A DNA stretch of 64,000 nucleotides from Bacillus sp. cl95 (lineage in GTDB: Bacteria > Bacillota > Bacilli > Bacillales > Cytobacillaceae). The notes beneath the pieces were generated by a model. That model saw nothing but the letters and a program-made list of their open reading frames with translations, did not search any database and was not told where the DNA came from. Position 1 is the first letter of the stretch; every line of letters begins with the position of its first letter. The stretch covers positions 592,194-656,193 of the forward strand of contig NZ_FOYF01000002.1 of NCBI RefSeq assembly GCF_900115925.1, in the 5' to 3' direction. Below are positions 29,691 to 39,314 of the stretch, piece by piece. The position numbers and the translations under genes were made by a program.

Positions 29691-29717
29691 TTGACACGAT
29701 GATTTTTATGGTAAAAT
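29691..29717 (+). promoter_or_regulatory. Promoter for ypiF
   Basis: TTGACA at 29691 directly abuts the preceding terminator, and TG-G-TAAAAT at 29709-29717 forms an extended -10, with a short 15-bp spacer. It is 30 bp from the ypiF start. Confidence 0.5.
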
Positions 29718-29746
29718 AAAGTATAAATCGATTTGGAGTGAATGAA

Positions 29747-30211
29747 ATGAAATGGGTTCCTCAAGATATAGAAATGTACTTGAAATCTAAGGAATATGTT
29801 GATACTGCAGTTATACCACTATCACCAATTGCTTTCGGAGAAGATATGAAACAAGCAGCTGCTATGACAGAGTTTATCAGTCTTTTGTCCATCCAGCTTG
29901 AACGGCAATTTACTGGAAGGCTTTTGCTTTTTCCCGCTCATTCGTATTTGAAGAATGCCGCAGAAGAAAAGTTAATTAGTTCATTGGGAGAGTTGGAAAC
30001 TGAAATAAAGAACGCCGAATTCAAACATATCTTCTACATAACTTCAGATAGCAATTGGATAAAGAGAGAAACAGAACTATCAGGTTCAGTAATTTGGCTG
30101 CCATCTTTGCCGTTGGACAAGATGGATCAGACACAGAAAACAGAGATTTTGGACGATCAAGTTAAGCAAATGCTTCAGTTATTCATCCAAAAGTGGCGTG
30201 AGAACGATTAA
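29747..30211 (+). CDS. ypiF: DUF2487 protein YpiF
   Basis: A 154-residue soluble protein of the YpiF/DUF2487 family, MKWVPQDIEMYLKSKEYVDT, lying directly upstream of qcrA as in B. subtilis. The ATG at 29747 is eight bases from TTGGAG; a GTG three codons earlier overlaps the ribosome site. It has a LLLFPAHSYL segment and no known catalytic motif. A role linked to the bc complex is only suggested by position. Confidence 0.9.
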   Translation: MKWVPQDIEMYLKSKEYVDTAVIPLSPIAFGEDMKQAAAMTEFISLLSIQLERQFTGRLLLFPAHSYLKNAAEEKLISSLGELETEIKNAEFKHIFYITSDSNWIKRETELSGSVIWLPSLPLDKMDQTQKTEILDDQVKQMLQLFIQKWREND

Positions 30212-30258
30212 GATAGTCATAACTTCTTATTCTAGGTAGTTTTTAAGCCAGTATATTA

Positions 30259-30287
30259 TTGACCTTCGACAAAGATTGATATATCAT
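30259..30287 (+). promoter_or_regulatory. Candidate SigA promoter for qcrABC
   Basis: TTGACC at 30259 and TATCAT at 30282 are spaced by 17 bp, 74 bp before the qcrA start. Confidence 0.5.
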
Positions 30288-30360
30288 TGTTATGTCCTAG
30301 TTTTAATATGTGTGAAATAATGTCCGTTGGACTTAACTTCTGGATAGAGGGGGGATAAGC

Positions 30361-30867
30361 ATGAGTAAGCATCGAGTTTCAAGACGCCAATTTTTGAACT
30401 ATACTTTGACAGGTGTAGGCGGTTTCATGGCAGCAGGTATGTTAATGCCAATGGTCCGTTTTGCAGTTGATCCAGTATTGAAGGCGGATGCAGGTGGAGA
30501 TTTTATTCCAACTAAACAAAAAGTAGCTGAATTAACAAGTGAACCTGTTCGTGTCGACTTCTCACATGATCAAAAAGACGCGTGGTATGAATCGGAAGTC
30601 ACTAACACAGCATGGGTGTACAAAGATGATAATGGTAAGATAGTTGCCCTTTCACCGGTATGTAAACATTTAGGTTGTGTTGTCGACTGGAACACGGATA
30701 AAGCCAATCCGAATCAGTTCTTCTGCCCTTGCCATTTTGGGCGCTATACGAAAGACGGTACAAATGTTCCTGGCACACCGCCAATGAAACCGCTTGATGT
30801 ATATCCGTTTAAGGAAAAAGATGGTTTCCTATACTTAGGAAAAGCTAAGCCAAGAGAGGAGGCGTAA
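30361..30867 (+). CDS. qcrA: Menaquinol-cytochrome c reductase Rieske subunit
   Basis: QcrA carries the 2Fe-2S centre that takes electrons from menaquinol on the outer face of the membrane. The cluster ligands are Cys101 and His103 in CKHLGC and Cys122 and His125 in CPCHFG, with Cys106 and Cys124 placed to form the usual disulfide. The N terminus has the twin-arginine motif SRRQFL followed by a hydrophobic anchor (about 14-34), so export by Tat is expected. The 168-residue length fits. Three bases separate it from qcrB. Confidence 0.98.
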   Translation: MSKHRVSRRQFLNYTLTGVGGFMAAGMLMPMVRFAVDPVLKADAGGDFIPTKQKVAELTSEPVRVDFSHDQKDAWYESEVTNTAWVYKDDNGKIVALSPVCKHLGCVVDWNTDKANPNQFFCPCHFGRYTKDGTNVPGTPPMKPLDVYPFKEKDGFLYLGKAKPREEA

Positions 30868-30870
30868 TAA

Positions 30871-31545
30871 ATGTTAAACAAAATTTACGATTGGGTAGAT
30901 GAGCGTTTAGATATTACGCCTTTGTGGCGCGATATTGCTGACCATGAAGTTCCTGAGCACGTTAACCCTGCTCATCACTTCTCAGCATTTGTTTACTGCT
31001 TCGGCGGTCTAACGTTCTTTATCACAGTAATTCAAATTCTTTCAGGTATGTTCTTAACAATGTACTACGTGCCTGATATTGAAAACGCTTGGAAATCTGT
31101 TTTTTATCTTCAAAATGAAGTTGCTTTTGGCCAAATTGTACGCGGCATGCACCATTGGGGAGCAAGTCTCGTTATTGTAATGATGTTCTTACATACATTG
31201 CGTGTATTTTTCCAAGGCGCATACAAGAAGCCTCGTGAGTTGAACTGGGTAGTTGGAGTTCTTATTTTCTTCATCATGCTTGGATTAGGCTTAACAGGTT
31301 ATCTTCTTCCTTGGGATATGAAGGCACTTTTTGCAACAAAGGTTACACTTCAAATTGTTGAAGCGGTTCCACTAATTGGAACCCAATTGAAAGCCTTAAT
31401 GGCTGGACATGCTGAAATTGTTGGAGCTCAAACAATTTCACGTTTCTTTGCTATCCATGTATTCTTCTTGCCAGGTGCTCTCCTTGGTTTAATGGGAGCC
31501 CACTTCTTGATGATTAGAAAACAGGGTATCTCGGGTCCATTGTAA
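30871..31545 (+). CDS. qcrB: Menaquinol-cytochrome c reductase cytochrome b6
   Basis: The 224-residue cytochrome b has four membrane helices. Haem-binding histidine pairs appear in GMHHWGASLVIVMMFLHTLR and in FFAIHVFFLPGALLGLMGAHF, and the PWDMKA motif marks the quinol site. It is the b6-type half of the split cytochrome b; the subunit-IV half is fused into QcrC. It is 62 bases before qcrC in the same operon. Confidence 0.98.
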   Translation: MLNKIYDWVDERLDITPLWRDIADHEVPEHVNPAHHFSAFVYCFGGLTFFITVIQILSGMFLTMYYVPDIENAWKSVFYLQNEVAFGQIVRGMHHWGASLVIVMMFLHTLRVFFQGAYKKPRELNWVVGVLIFFIMLGLGLTGYLLPWDMKALFATKVTLQIVEAVPLIGTQLKALMAGHAEIVGAQTISRFFAIHVFFLPGALLGLMGAHFLMIRKQGISGPL

Positions 31546-31606
31546 GACTTTGTTTATCTAGATTGGTAGCTAGTTAAACTTTTTGAAAAAGGAGGGGAAT
31601 TACTCA

Positions 31607-32374
31607 ATGCATCGCGGAAAAGGTATGAAGTTTGTAGGTGACTCACGTGTACCTGCAGAGCGTAAACCAAATATTCCTAAAGACTACTCAGAGTACCCTG
31701 GTAAAACTGAGGCATTTTGGCCAAACTTCCTTCTTAAAGAATGGATGGTTGGAGCGGTTTTCCTAGTTGGTTATCTGTGCTTAACAATTGCGCATCCGTC
31801 ACCGCTTGAAAGAATAGCGGATCCGACTGATACAGGCTATATTCCATTGCCTGACTGGTATTTCTTGTTTCTATATCAATTATTGAAGTATTCCTATGCT
31901 TCGGGCCCATATACGGTTATTGGTGCAATGGTCATTCCGGGACTTGCTTTCGGTGGCTTATTGTTAGCACCATTTATTGACCGCGGACCACATAGACGTC
32001 CATCAAAGCGTCCGCTTGCTACTGGTTTCATGTTACTTGCTTTAGCTGGAATTACATTCCTTACATGGGAATCTGTTGCCCATCACGATTGGGAAAAAGC
32101 TAAAACTCAAGGTGCGATCGTAGCTGAAGCTGAGATTGATAAAGAGGCTGAAGGATACAAAATCTTTGAAAAAAATGGTTGTATCAGTTGTCACGGTGCC
32201 GATCTGACAGGTGGCGCGGCTGGTAAAAACCTTGTTGACAATGGACTTTCACCAGAGGAAATCTCTAAGGTTGCTAAAAACGGTCAAGGCGCAATGCCTC
32301 CAGGAATGTTCAAAGGAACAGACGAAGAATTAAAAGTACTTGCTGAATTCATCTCAGGTGTTAAGAGTAAATAA
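31607..32374 (+). CDS. qcrC: Menaquinol-cytochrome c reductase cytochrome b/c subunit
   Basis: QcrC fuses a subunit-IV-like membrane part (residues about 40-160, with LPDWYFLFLYQLLKY) to a C-terminal cytochrome c domain with one haem site CISCH at 192-196 and a likely axial Met in AMPPGMF. The complex passes electrons from menaquinol to cytochrome c. The ATG at 31607, behind AAAAGGAGGGG, gives 255 residues, the B. subtilis length. It ends the operon with a terminator. Confidence 0.98.
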   Translation: MHRGKGMKFVGDSRVPAERKPNIPKDYSEYPGKTEAFWPNFLLKEWMVGAVFLVGYLCLTIAHPSPLERIADPTDTGYIPLPDWYFLFLYQLLKYSYASGPYTVIGAMVIPGLAFGGLLLAPFIDRGPHRRPSKRPLATGFMLLALAGITFLTWESVAHHDWEKAKTQGAIVAEAEIDKEAEGYKIFEKNGCISCHGADLTGGAAGKNLVDNGLSPEEISKVAKNGQGAMPPGMFKGTDEELKVLAEFISGVKSK

Positions 32375-32381
32375 TGAAAAG

Positions 32382-32407
32382 GCTGACGAAATCTCGTCAG
32401 CTTTTTT
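32382..32407 (+). terminator. Terminator after qcrC
   Basis: GCTGACGA pairs perfectly with TCGTCAGC around AATC, followed by six T. Confidence 0.92.
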
Positions 32408-32508
32408 GTATTTATCTATGATATTAGGTGGGAAGTCTTAGATTAGTCTTTTATTCTCTTGGTCAAATTTGCTAAAATGAAATCATCACTTTGAAAAGAG
32501 GTATTCCT

Positions 32509-33105
32509 TTGACCTGGATTTATACGCTATTATCGAATCGCTCTATCCTAAAATTGTTGTTGATCGTAAATATTCTCGGAACGATTTACGGTTATTATTG
32601 GTACGGCTGGCAATTGAAAGATACACCAGCAATCTTCCTTCCTTTTGTGCCAGACAGCCCGACAGCTAGTCTATTCTTTGTGTTCGTTTTGATTGCCTTT
32701 TTATTGAAGAAGAATTGGCCGCTAATCGAAGCCCTCGCCATCGTTACACTATTCAAGTATGGCATATGGGCAGTAGTGATGAATGTACTGGTCTTTATGG
32801 TAAAGGGAGAGATTGATGGGATTGGTCTAATGCTTGTGTTCTCTCACTTAGCAATGGCGATTCAAGGGGTTTTATATGCACCATTTTACCGCTTTAGATG
32901 GTGGCATCTTATCGTCACAGCGATATGGACGCTTCACAATGATGTGATAGACTATGTCTTCTTCATGCTTCCACGTTATCATATGTTAGATTTGTATATA
33001 CCGGAAATCGGCTATTTCACTTTTTGGTTATCCATTTTTTCTGTAGCGATTGCCTATTACTTTGGAGTTCGACATAATCGTAAAACTTTGAAAATAAATC
33101 TTTAA
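32509..33105 (+). CDS. ypjA: DUF1405 membrane protein YpjA
   Basis: A 198-residue integral membrane protein with about five hydrophobic segments. The conserved stretch YGYYWYGWQL precedes PAIFLPFVPDSPTASLFF, typical of DUF1405/YpjA. The TTG at 32509 is preferred because AAAAGAGGT ends eight bases before it; a TTG at 32491 is inside that site. It is the first gene of the ypjA-ypjB pair found downstream of qcr in Bacillus. Function unknown. Confidence 0.9.
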   Translation: MTWIYTLLSNRSILKLLLIVNILGTIYGYYWYGWQLKDTPAIFLPFVPDSPTASLFFVFVLIAFLLKKNWPLIEALAIVTLFKYGIWAVVMNVLVFMVKGEIDGIGLMLVFSHLAMAIQGVLYAPFYRFRWWHLIVTAIWTLHNDVIDYVFFMLPRYHMLDLYIPEIGYFTFWLSIFSVAIAYYFGVRHNRKTLKINL

Positions 33106-33180
33106 TGGCTAATTCGTAATTGGTCTAATCTTGTCCTTCTTTTCATACACATTTTATTAGTATTGAAAGGGGGGACATGC

Positions 33181-33969
33181 TTGAAAGTCAAATCAATCCT
33201 TATATCTATAGTTCTAATCTTTATGATACCGATTTTTGCAATAGCAGAAGAACCGTCGCCTTTAGAGAAACTCGATGATATATCAGATGAAGCCTTGCAA
33301 ATGGTTAAGTACCAAAGATACGATGATGCCAAGAGGCTTCTTGATTATTTCTCAATGGAATTTGATTCATCCGGGAAGAAACGGCCGTTTTCCATGGATG
33401 AGTTGAGAATCATATCTATTTCCCATGACGAAGCTTTGGAAGCAGTAGCAAGTCCATCAATTGGCCATGCTGAAAAAATGAACAGATTAACGAAATTTAG
33501 ACTTGTAATGGATGCCATTGCGACAAGTCATCAGCCATTATGGACTGAAATGGAAGATCCGATTATGACGTCTTTTGGAACCTTGAAAGATGCAGCTGCC
33601 AACGGGAATTATAATCTATTTAACGAAAGTTTTAATTCATTTTTGTCTATCTACGAAGTTATTTATCCAAGTATGAGGATAGATGTTCCAGCTGAAAAAA
33701 TAGGTCAACTCGATACTCGAATTAAATACATTGAAGAATCTAGAGAAACGATAGCCCATGCAACAAGCCAACAACAAATAGCTGAGCTAGAGACAGATTT
33801 GCAGAAGATATTTGATGATATGAGAGAAGATGAAGCCGATCCATCCTTATGGTGGGTAATCATTTCAACAGGAAGCATTATCATCATGACCTTGTCATAT
33901 GTAGGCTTTCGGAAATATAAAGGTGATAAGGAGTACGAAAAGAATCGTTCGAGAGACTTTAAGGAATGA
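33181..33969 (+). CDS. ypjB: Sporulation protein YpjB
   Basis: A 262-residue protein with an N-terminal signal peptide (VKSILISIVLIFMIPIFAIA, cleavage likely after about residue 20), a helical external domain, and a C-terminal membrane anchor near residues 223-241 followed by a short basic tail. It matches the YpjB family, annotated as a sporulation protein. The TTG start at 33181 follows GAAAGGGGGG. The mechanism is unknown. Confidence 0.88.
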   Translation: MKVKSILISIVLIFMIPIFAIAEEPSPLEKLDDISDEALQMVKYQRYDDAKRLLDYFSMEFDSSGKKRPFSMDELRIISISHDEALEAVASPSIGHAEKMNRLTKFRLVMDAIATSHQPLWTEMEDPIMTSFGTLKDAAANGNYNLFNESFNSFLSIYEVIYPSMRIDVPAEKIGQLDTRIKYIEESRETIAHATSQQQIAELETDLQKIFDDMREDEADPSLWWVIISTGSIIIMTLSYVGFRKYKGDKEYEKNRSRDFKE

Positions 33970-34056
33970 ACCAGAAGGTGGCTTCATTAAATCTAAGGTT
34001 TTAAAGCTTTATTAAACTGGGTAAATTATGTGCATCACTTACTTTGGAGGCGCACA

Positions 34057-34734
34057 ATGGCTTATCTTGTATATTTCGCAATCATCATCCTGGTTCCACT
34101 TTGGGCTCAGTTAAGAGTCAAAGGAACCTTTAATAAATACTCACGCATTCCAAACGTATCTCATAAAACGGGAGCGGAGGTAGCTAGAGAGATACTATTT
34201 GAAAACGGATTAACCGATGTGAAAGTTGAAGAGGGTCGAGGGTTTCTTAGTGATCATTATGATCCTCGTACGAAAACCGTTCGACTTTCTCCGCAAATCC
34301 ATAATGGAAATTCTATTGCAGCTGCTGCGGTGGCTGCTCATGAGGTAGGACATGCCATTCAGGATAAACAAAATTATAACTTTTTAAGATTTCGTCATGC
34401 CTTAGTCCCAGTTGCGAATTTTGGCTCTCAATCTGCATGGATAGTTATATTAATTGGCTTCTTTACGCAAATAAGCGGACTAGTATTAGTAGGGATAGTA
34501 TTAATGGCTTTTGCCGTCATCTTTCAATTGATAACCCTACCCGTGGAATTTAATGCTTCTAACCGGGCTATGGATCAAGTGGTAGCCTTAGGGATCATAT
34601 CCCGGGATGAACAGAGTGAGACGAAAAAAGTATTAAATGCTGCAGCACTTACATATGTTGCCGCCGCCGCTGTTGCTGTGCTTGAACTTCTAAGGCTTGT
34701 ATTTATTTTCACTGGTATGAATAGACAACAATAG
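34057..34734 (+). CDS. YugP-type membrane zinc metallopeptidase
   Basis: A 225-residue membrane protein with the zinc-peptidase motif HEVGH at residues 95-99, three or four membrane helices (N-terminal about 1-18, then about 125-165 and 205-222), and the conserved FNASNRAMD segment after the second helix. It belongs to the YugP (DUF2268-like, peptidase_M48-like fold is not certain) zinc metallopeptidases. B. subtilis has its copy at another locus; here it is placed between ypjB and ypjC. The ATG follows TTGGAGGCG. It converges on ypjC. Confidence 0.9.
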   Translation: MAYLVYFAIIILVPLWAQLRVKGTFNKYSRIPNVSHKTGAEVAREILFENGLTDVKVEEGRGFLSDHYDPRTKTVRLSPQIHNGNSIAAAAVAAHEVGHAIQDKQNYNFLRFRHALVPVANFGSQSAWIVILIGFFTQISGLVLVGIVLMAFAVIFQLITLPVEFNASNRAMDQVVALGIISRDEQSETKKVLNAAALTYVAAAAVAVLELLRLVFIFTGMNRQQ

Positions 34735-34750
34735 GAGTCAATTAGTTGAT

Positions 34751-34787
34751 AACAAAAGCGATGCCGTATATTGGCATCGCTTTTGTT
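34751..34787. terminator. Bidirectional terminator between the YugP-type gene and ypjC
   Basis: A perfect 15-bp inverted repeat (AACAAAAGCGATGCC with its complement) around a 7-base loop. The A and T ends of the stem serve transcripts from both directions. Confidence 0.88.
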
Positions 34788-34806
34788 ACATATCTAATCT
34801 AATTAT

Positions 34807-35679
34807 TTAATGTTCAATAGGTTTCTTGTCTTGGTCTAATGTAAAACCTTCACCTAAAACGTCATGGACAATGCTTACTGATACAAAGGCATGTGGGTCT
34901 ACAGAGGTAATTACGTTTTTCAGACGGACGATCTCGTTTTTACCAACAACACAGTAGAGAACTTCGCGATCACTTTTCGTGAAAGAGCCATAACCCCTTA
35001 ATACGGTTACACCACGATCCATTTCTTTCATAATTTTGTCAGCAATTTGCTCGTTTTGTTCAGAGATAATCATCGCACCTCTTGCAGAATATGCACCTTC
35101 TTGCATAAAATCAATCACTCGTGCACCGATAAAGACTGCTACTAACGTATACATAGCTTCACGATAATTCAGATATGTAATGAGTGAAAGAGCAATTACG
35201 CAAGCATCGAACAGGAACATTGTTTTCCCCATGCTCCAGCCCACGTATTTATGTGCGAGTCTCGCAATGATGTCCACTCCACCAGTCGTACCTCCATATC
35301 TGAAAATGATTCCAAGTCCAATCCCGATAAAGACACCTGCAAATAATGCAGCGAGAGTCATGTCTTCATATAGTGGCATATTCACCTGATAGCGTTGGAA
35401 AATCCAAAGGAAAACAGAAACCCCCACAGTCCCAATCATAGTGTATAAGAATGCATTCCTACCTAATAATTTCCAACCAATAAAAAATAGCGGAATGTTT
35501 AAGAGTAAGTTGGTATATGCAGGGTCCCATTCGAACAAGAAGTAAAGGAGCAATGTTATCCCTGTAAAACCGCCTTCCGCCAAATTGTTTTGCATGTTGA
35601 AATTTACAATGCCAAAAGAAAAAATGGCTGAACCAAGCAATATGAACGCAATATTTCTCAATTTTAAGTTAAATATCAT
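34807..35679 (-). CDS. ypjC: YitT-family membrane protein YpjC
   Basis: A 290-residue protein with a YitT/DUF161 membrane domain (six segments, residues about 10-190, with RYGGTTGGVDIIARL) and a C-terminal soluble DUF2179 domain (VLRGYGSFTKSDREVLYCVV). The ATG at 35679 gives the family length, and AGTGAGG precedes it; longer in-frame starts upstream lack support. It is transcribed against its neighbours. The transported substrate, if any, is unknown. Confidence 0.93.
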   Translation of the reverse strand: MIFNLKLRNIAFILLGSAIFSFGIVNFNMQNNLAEGGFTGITLLLYFLFEWDPAYTNLLLNIPLFFIGWKLLGRNAFLYTMIGTVGVSVFLWIFQRYQVNMPLYEDMTLAALFAGVFIGIGLGIIFRYGGTTGGVDIIARLAHKYVGWSMGKTMFLFDACVIALSLITYLNYREAMYTLVAVFIGARVIDFMQEGAYSARGAMIISEQNEQIADKIMKEMDRGVTVLRGYGSFTKSDREVLYCVVGKNEIVRLKNVITSVDPHAFVSVSIVHDVLGEGFTLDQDKKPIEH

Positions 35680-35879
35680 ACAATAATGCCTCACTTTTCG
35701 ACTTTTTTCACCTATAGCGGCTTTTATTATATAGGATAAACATTCTAAGAGCAATGAGTCCTAGCCGATGTGGCTGTTTAGGACAAAAACATTTGTAAAA
35801 AGAGGATAATTTAGCTAACATGTTAGATGAAAAGTGATAAAACAATCTTACTAAACTAAGCCTTCAGAGGTGAATCCAT

Positions 35880-36224
35880 TTGGATAAAGATAAAACATTA
35901 AAAGAAATGCAAAATGAAGTTGATACATATATCAGCCAATTTAAAGAAGGTTATTTCTCTCCTTTGGCGATGTTGGCAAGAATGACGGAAGAGTTAGGTG
36001 AACTTGCACGCGAAATCAATCATTATTATGGTGAGAAGCCCAAGAAATCAACTGAGAAAGAAAAGACAGTAGATGATGAAATGGGTGACATTCTGTTTGT
36101 CCTCATTTGTTTCGCAAATTCTCTTAATATTGACCTTGAAGAAGCCCATAACCGAGTTATGGCAAAGTTTCAAATACGTGATAAAGACCGATGGACAAGA
36201 ATTAACGAAGATGAAAAGGAGTGA
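35880..36224 (+). CDS. ypjD: MazG-like nucleotide pyrophosphohydrolase YpjD
   Basis: A 114-residue protein of the MazG/NTP-PPase superfamily, expected to hydrolyse (d)NTPs to the monophosphate. The metal-binding acidic pattern [11 protein letters not shown] (near residues 36-46) and the downstream [16 protein letters not shown] (Asp65-Asp69 region) are intact. The start is a TTG preceded by AGAGGTGAA. It begins the long ypjD-dapB-mgsA-bshB1-bshA-cca-birA cluster and overlaps the dapB ribosome site. Confidence 0.94.
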   Translation: MDKDKTLKEMQNEVDTYISQFKEGYFSPLAMLARMTEELGELAREINHYYGEKPKKSTEKEKTVDDEMGDILFVLICFANSLNIDLEEAHNRVMAKFQIRDKDRWTRINEDEKE

Positions 36225-36229
36225 TCGCT

Positions 36230-37030
36230 ATGGAAAAAACAAAGATTATCATTGCCGGTCCACGAGGTAGAATGGGATCAGAAGCTGTTAAGTTGGTAAA
36301 TGAAACGGATCATTTTGAATTGGTAGCTGTAGTGGATTATAAGAATGGTGGTAAACATTTAAGTGATCTCCAAGGATTCTCATCAATAGATGCACCCATT
36401 TTTGCAGAGCTAGAAGATTGTGTGGCAAAAGTTAAGGCGGATGTTCTGATTGATTTAACGACCCCTGAATTCGGAATGCATCATGCGAAGACGGCACTTC
36501 AACATAACATTCGTCCAGTTGTTGGAACAACTGGCTTTACTCAAGAAAATCTAGCCGAATTGGAAGAATTATGCCTTGAAAAGGAGCTCGGTTGTATCAT
36601 TGCTCCTAATTTTGCCATTGGCGCTATCTTAATGATGAAATTCTCAAAGATGGCCGCTCAATATTTTTCAGATATTGAAATCATTGAACTTCATCATGAT
36701 AAAAAATTGGATGCCCCATCTGGAACTGCCATTAAGACTGCAGAAATGATTTCTTCAGTTAGGGAATCGAAGAATCAAGGCCATCCTGATGAAAAAGAAA
36801 CCTTAACAGGTGCTCGTGGTGCCAATTTTGAAGGAATGCACATACATTCAGTCAGACTGCCTGGGTTGGTTGCGCATCAACAGGTTATGTTTGGTTCCGA
36901 AGGTCAAACTTTGACAATTCGACATGACTCCTACAATCGCACTTCTTTTATGTCTGGCGTAAAACTTGCTGTGGATCAGGTTATGAAAATCCAATCATTT
37001 GTATACGGTCTTGAAAATCTCTTAGATTAG
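36230..37030 (+). CDS. dapB: 4-hydroxy-tetrahydrodipicolinate reductase
   Basis: DapB reduces hydroxytetrahydrodipicolinate with NAD(P)H for diaminopimelate, lysine and, upstream, spore dipicolinate synthesis. The nucleotide-binding [13 protein letters not shown] is at about residues 8-20, the active-site [15 protein letters not shown] near 153-167 (His pair and Lys). The ATG at 36230 gives 266 residues and follows AAAAGGAGTG; the GTG nine bases before it is within that site. Confidence 0.97.
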   Translation: MEKTKIIIAGPRGRMGSEAVKLVNETDHFELVAVVDYKNGGKHLSDLQGFSSIDAPIFAELEDCVAKVKADVLIDLTTPEFGMHHAKTALQHNIRPVVGTTGFTQENLAELEELCLEKELGCIIAPNFAIGAILMMKFSKMAAQYFSDIEIIELHHDKKLDAPSGTAIKTAEMISSVRESKNQGHPDEKETLTGARGANFEGMHIHSVRLPGLVAHQQVMFGSEGQTLTIRHDSYNRTSFMSGVKLAVDQVMKIQSFVYGLENLLD

Positions 37031-37040
37031 GAGCTGACTT

Positions 37041-37466
37041 ATGAATATCGCTTTAATTGCCCATGATAAAAAGAAAAATGATCTTGTTCAATTTACAGTC
37101 GCCTATCAATCCATTTTTGCACAACATACATTATTTGCAACTGGAACAACGGGATTACGCATTAGCGAAGCGACAGGGTTAAATATACATCGTTTTAAAT
37201 CTGGACCTCTTGGAGGAGATCAGGAAATTGGTGCAAAGATTGCACAAAATGAAATGGATGTTGTATTTTTCTTCCGTGATCCGCTCAGCTCCCAGCCGCA
37301 TGAACCTGATGTAACCGCTCTGGTTAGACTATGTGACGTCTATGCCATTCCGCTAGCAACGAATATGGGTACTGCTGAAGTTTTAATCCGAGGCGTTGAT
37401 GAAGGGCTCCTACAATGGAGAGAAGTAGTGAAAGAGAGATTAGGTGAAGGTAATGACAAACAGTAA
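37041..37466 (+). CDS. mgsA: Methylglyoxal synthase
   Basis: MgsA converts dihydroxyacetone phosphate to methylglyoxal, a bypass that frees phosphate when glycolysis stalls. The 141-residue protein has [14 protein letters not shown] at the start, the phosphate-binding TGTTG, the conserved [11 protein letters not shown] and the catalytic Asp in [15 protein letters not shown]. It lies just before the bacillithiol genes; bacillithiol is the thiol that detoxifies methylglyoxal, so the coupling is sensible. It overlaps the bshB1 start by 14 bases. Confidence 0.97.
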   Translation: MNIALIAHDKKKNDLVQFTVAYQSIFAQHTLFATGTTGLRISEATGLNIHRFKSGPLGGDQEIGAKIAQNEMDVVFFFRDPLSSQPHEPDVTALVRLCDVYAIPLATNMGTAEVLIRGVDEGLLQWREVVKERLGEGNDKQ

Positions 37467-38166
37467 ATTACATATCCTTGCTTTTGGTGCTCATGCTGAT
37501 GATGTTGAGATCGGCATGGGTGGTACCATTGCAAAAATGTCTGCAGAAGGAAAAAATATTGGTATATGTGATTTAACAGAGGCAGCGTTGTCGTCTAATG
37601 GTACGGTAGAAATTCGCAAAGCGGAGGCTCTAAAGGCTGCTCATGAAATTGGAGTGAAAATCCGTAGCACTTTGTCACTGCCAGATAGAGGTCTTTTCCT
37701 TAAAGATGATTACATTAAAAAAATAGTTGCAAAGATCAGAGAGCATAAGCCTGAAATTGTCTTTGCCCCTTATTTTGAAGATCGTCATCCTGATCATGGA
37801 AACTGTGCCCGCCTTGTTGAAGAGGCGGTTTTTTCGGCTGGTATTCATAAATACCTTTGCGAAGATGATTCTTTGATGGCTCATAAAGTAAAACGGGTTT
37901 ATTTCTATATGATGAATGGTTTTCATCAACCTGATTTTACAGTGGACATTACTGATTATATACAAAAAAAGATAGCTTCCTTACAAGCTTACGAAAGCCA
38001 GTTTGTAAAAGGTATTGGAAGTTTTGATACACCTCTCGTAAATGGTTACATTGACACCATTGAAGCAAGAGAAAGACTTTACGGTAAAATGGTTGGAGTA
38101 ACATATGCTGAAGGGTTCAAAACAAAGGTTCCCGTATTAATGAATGACTTATTAGGAGAAGTGTAA
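37453..38166 (+). CDS. bshB1: Bacillithiol deacetylase BshB1
   Basis: BshB1 removes the acetyl group from N-acetylglucosaminyl-malate, the second step of bacillithiol synthesis. The zinc-binding [14 protein letters not shown] (about residues 12-25) and HPDHGNC (about 110-116) are the PIG-L/LmbE motifs. The ATG at 37453 gives 237 residues and follows TTAGGTGAAGG. Its stop shares a base with the bshA start (TAATG). Confidence 0.96.
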   Translation: MTNSKLHILAFGAHADDVEIGMGGTIAKMSAEGKNIGICDLTEAALSSNGTVEIRKAEALKAAHEIGVKIRSTLSLPDRGLFLKDDYIKKIVAKIREHKPEIVFAPYFEDRHPDHGNCARLVEEAVFSAGIHKYLCEDDSLMAHKVKRVYFYMMNGFHQPDFTVDITDYIQKKIASLQAYESQFVKGIGSFDTPLVNGYIDTIEARERLYGKMVGVTYAEGFKTKVPVLMNDLLGEV

Positions 38167-39314
38167 TGAGAAAGCTGAAAATTGGAATTACCTGTTACCC
38201 AACGGTTGGGGGATCAGGAGTTGTCGCAACTGAATTGGGTAAAATGCTTGCTGAAAAAGGACACGAGATTCATTTTATTTCTTCTAGCATGCCATTCAGA
38301 CTCAAAAAAATGTACCATAATGTGTTTTATCATCAGGTAGAGGTTAACCAGTATTCGGTTTTTCAATATCCTCCATATGATATCGCACTTGCTAGTAAGA
38401 TGGCAGAGGTCGCAGATCGTGAAAAGCTGGATATACTTCACGTTCACTATGCTATTCCTCATGCAGTGTGTGCAATTTTAGCCAAGCAAATGAGTCGTCG
38501 CGACTTAAAAATCGTTACAACTTTACATGGGACTGATATCACTGTATTGGGTTATGACCCTTCCCTTGCTGATGCTATTAAATTTGGAATCGAGAAGTCA
38601 GATTATGTCACTGCCGTTTCTCATTCATTGATAAAGCAAACATATGACTTGATGAAAACCGAGAAAGAAATTGAAACAGTATATAATTTCATTGATCAAA
38701 GAGTTTATTACAAACGTTTAGATGCTCATTATCTAAAAAAAGAATATGGAATTAAAGAAGAAGAAAAAGTCATCATCCATGTTTCCAACTTCCGTCCGGT
38801 TAAAAGGGTACAGGACGTTGTCAAAACGTTTGCTAAAATCTCTGCTCAAATGCCTGCCAAGCTTTTACTTGTAGGAGACGGTCCGGAGATTTCGCTTGTT
38901 TGCAAACTCGTATCAGAACTTGGACTAAATGAAAAAGTCATTTTTCTTGGTAAACAAGACAATGTAGAGGAATTATATTCAATCAGTGATTTGATGTTAC
39001 TTCTTTCAGAGAAAGAAAGTTTTGGTTTAGTGGCTCTTGAAGCGATGTCATGTGGTGTCCCGTGCATTGGTACTAATGTAGGTGGTATTCCTGAAGTAAT
39101 TACAAATGGCGAAAATGGCTTTATTTGTGAGCTTGGCGATATTCAAAGCATGTTTGATAAAGGAATTACATTGCTTTCTGACAACATTTTACATGAAAGC
39201 TTTTCTCAAAATGCCATACAGACGGTAAGAGATAAATTCAGGGCAGACCTGATTGTCGAACAATATGAAAAGATATACTTCCGATTACTAGATAGTGGTG
39301 AAAACCATGAATAA
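38166..39314 (+). CDS. bshA: Bacillithiol glycosyltransferase BshA
   Basis: BshA joins UDP-GlcNAc to L-malate, the first step of bacillithiol synthesis. The 382-residue GT-B glycosyltransferase of family 4 has the N-terminal [20 protein letters not shown] and, in the C-terminal nucleotide-sugar domain, [20 protein letters not shown] with its EX7E motif. It is translationally coupled to bshB1 and overlaps the frame of cca by a few bases. Confidence 0.96.
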   Translation: MRKLKIGITCYPTVGGSGVVATELGKMLAEKGHEIHFISSSMPFRLKKMYHNVFYHQVEVNQYSVFQYPPYDIALASKMAEVADREKLDILHVHYAIPHAVCAILAKQMSRRDLKIVTTLHGTDITVLGYDPSLADAIKFGIEKSDYVTAVSHSLIKQTYDLMKTEKEIETVYNFIDQRVYYKRLDAHYLKKEYGIKEEEKVIIHVSNFRPVKRVQDVVKTFAKISAQMPAKLLLVGDGPEISLVCKLVSELGLNEKVIFLGKQDNVEELYSISDLMLLLSEKESFGLVALEAMSCGVPCIGTNVGGIPEVITNGENGFICELGDIQSMFDKGITLLSDNILHESFSQNAIQTVRDKFRADLIVEQYEKIYFRLLDSGENHE

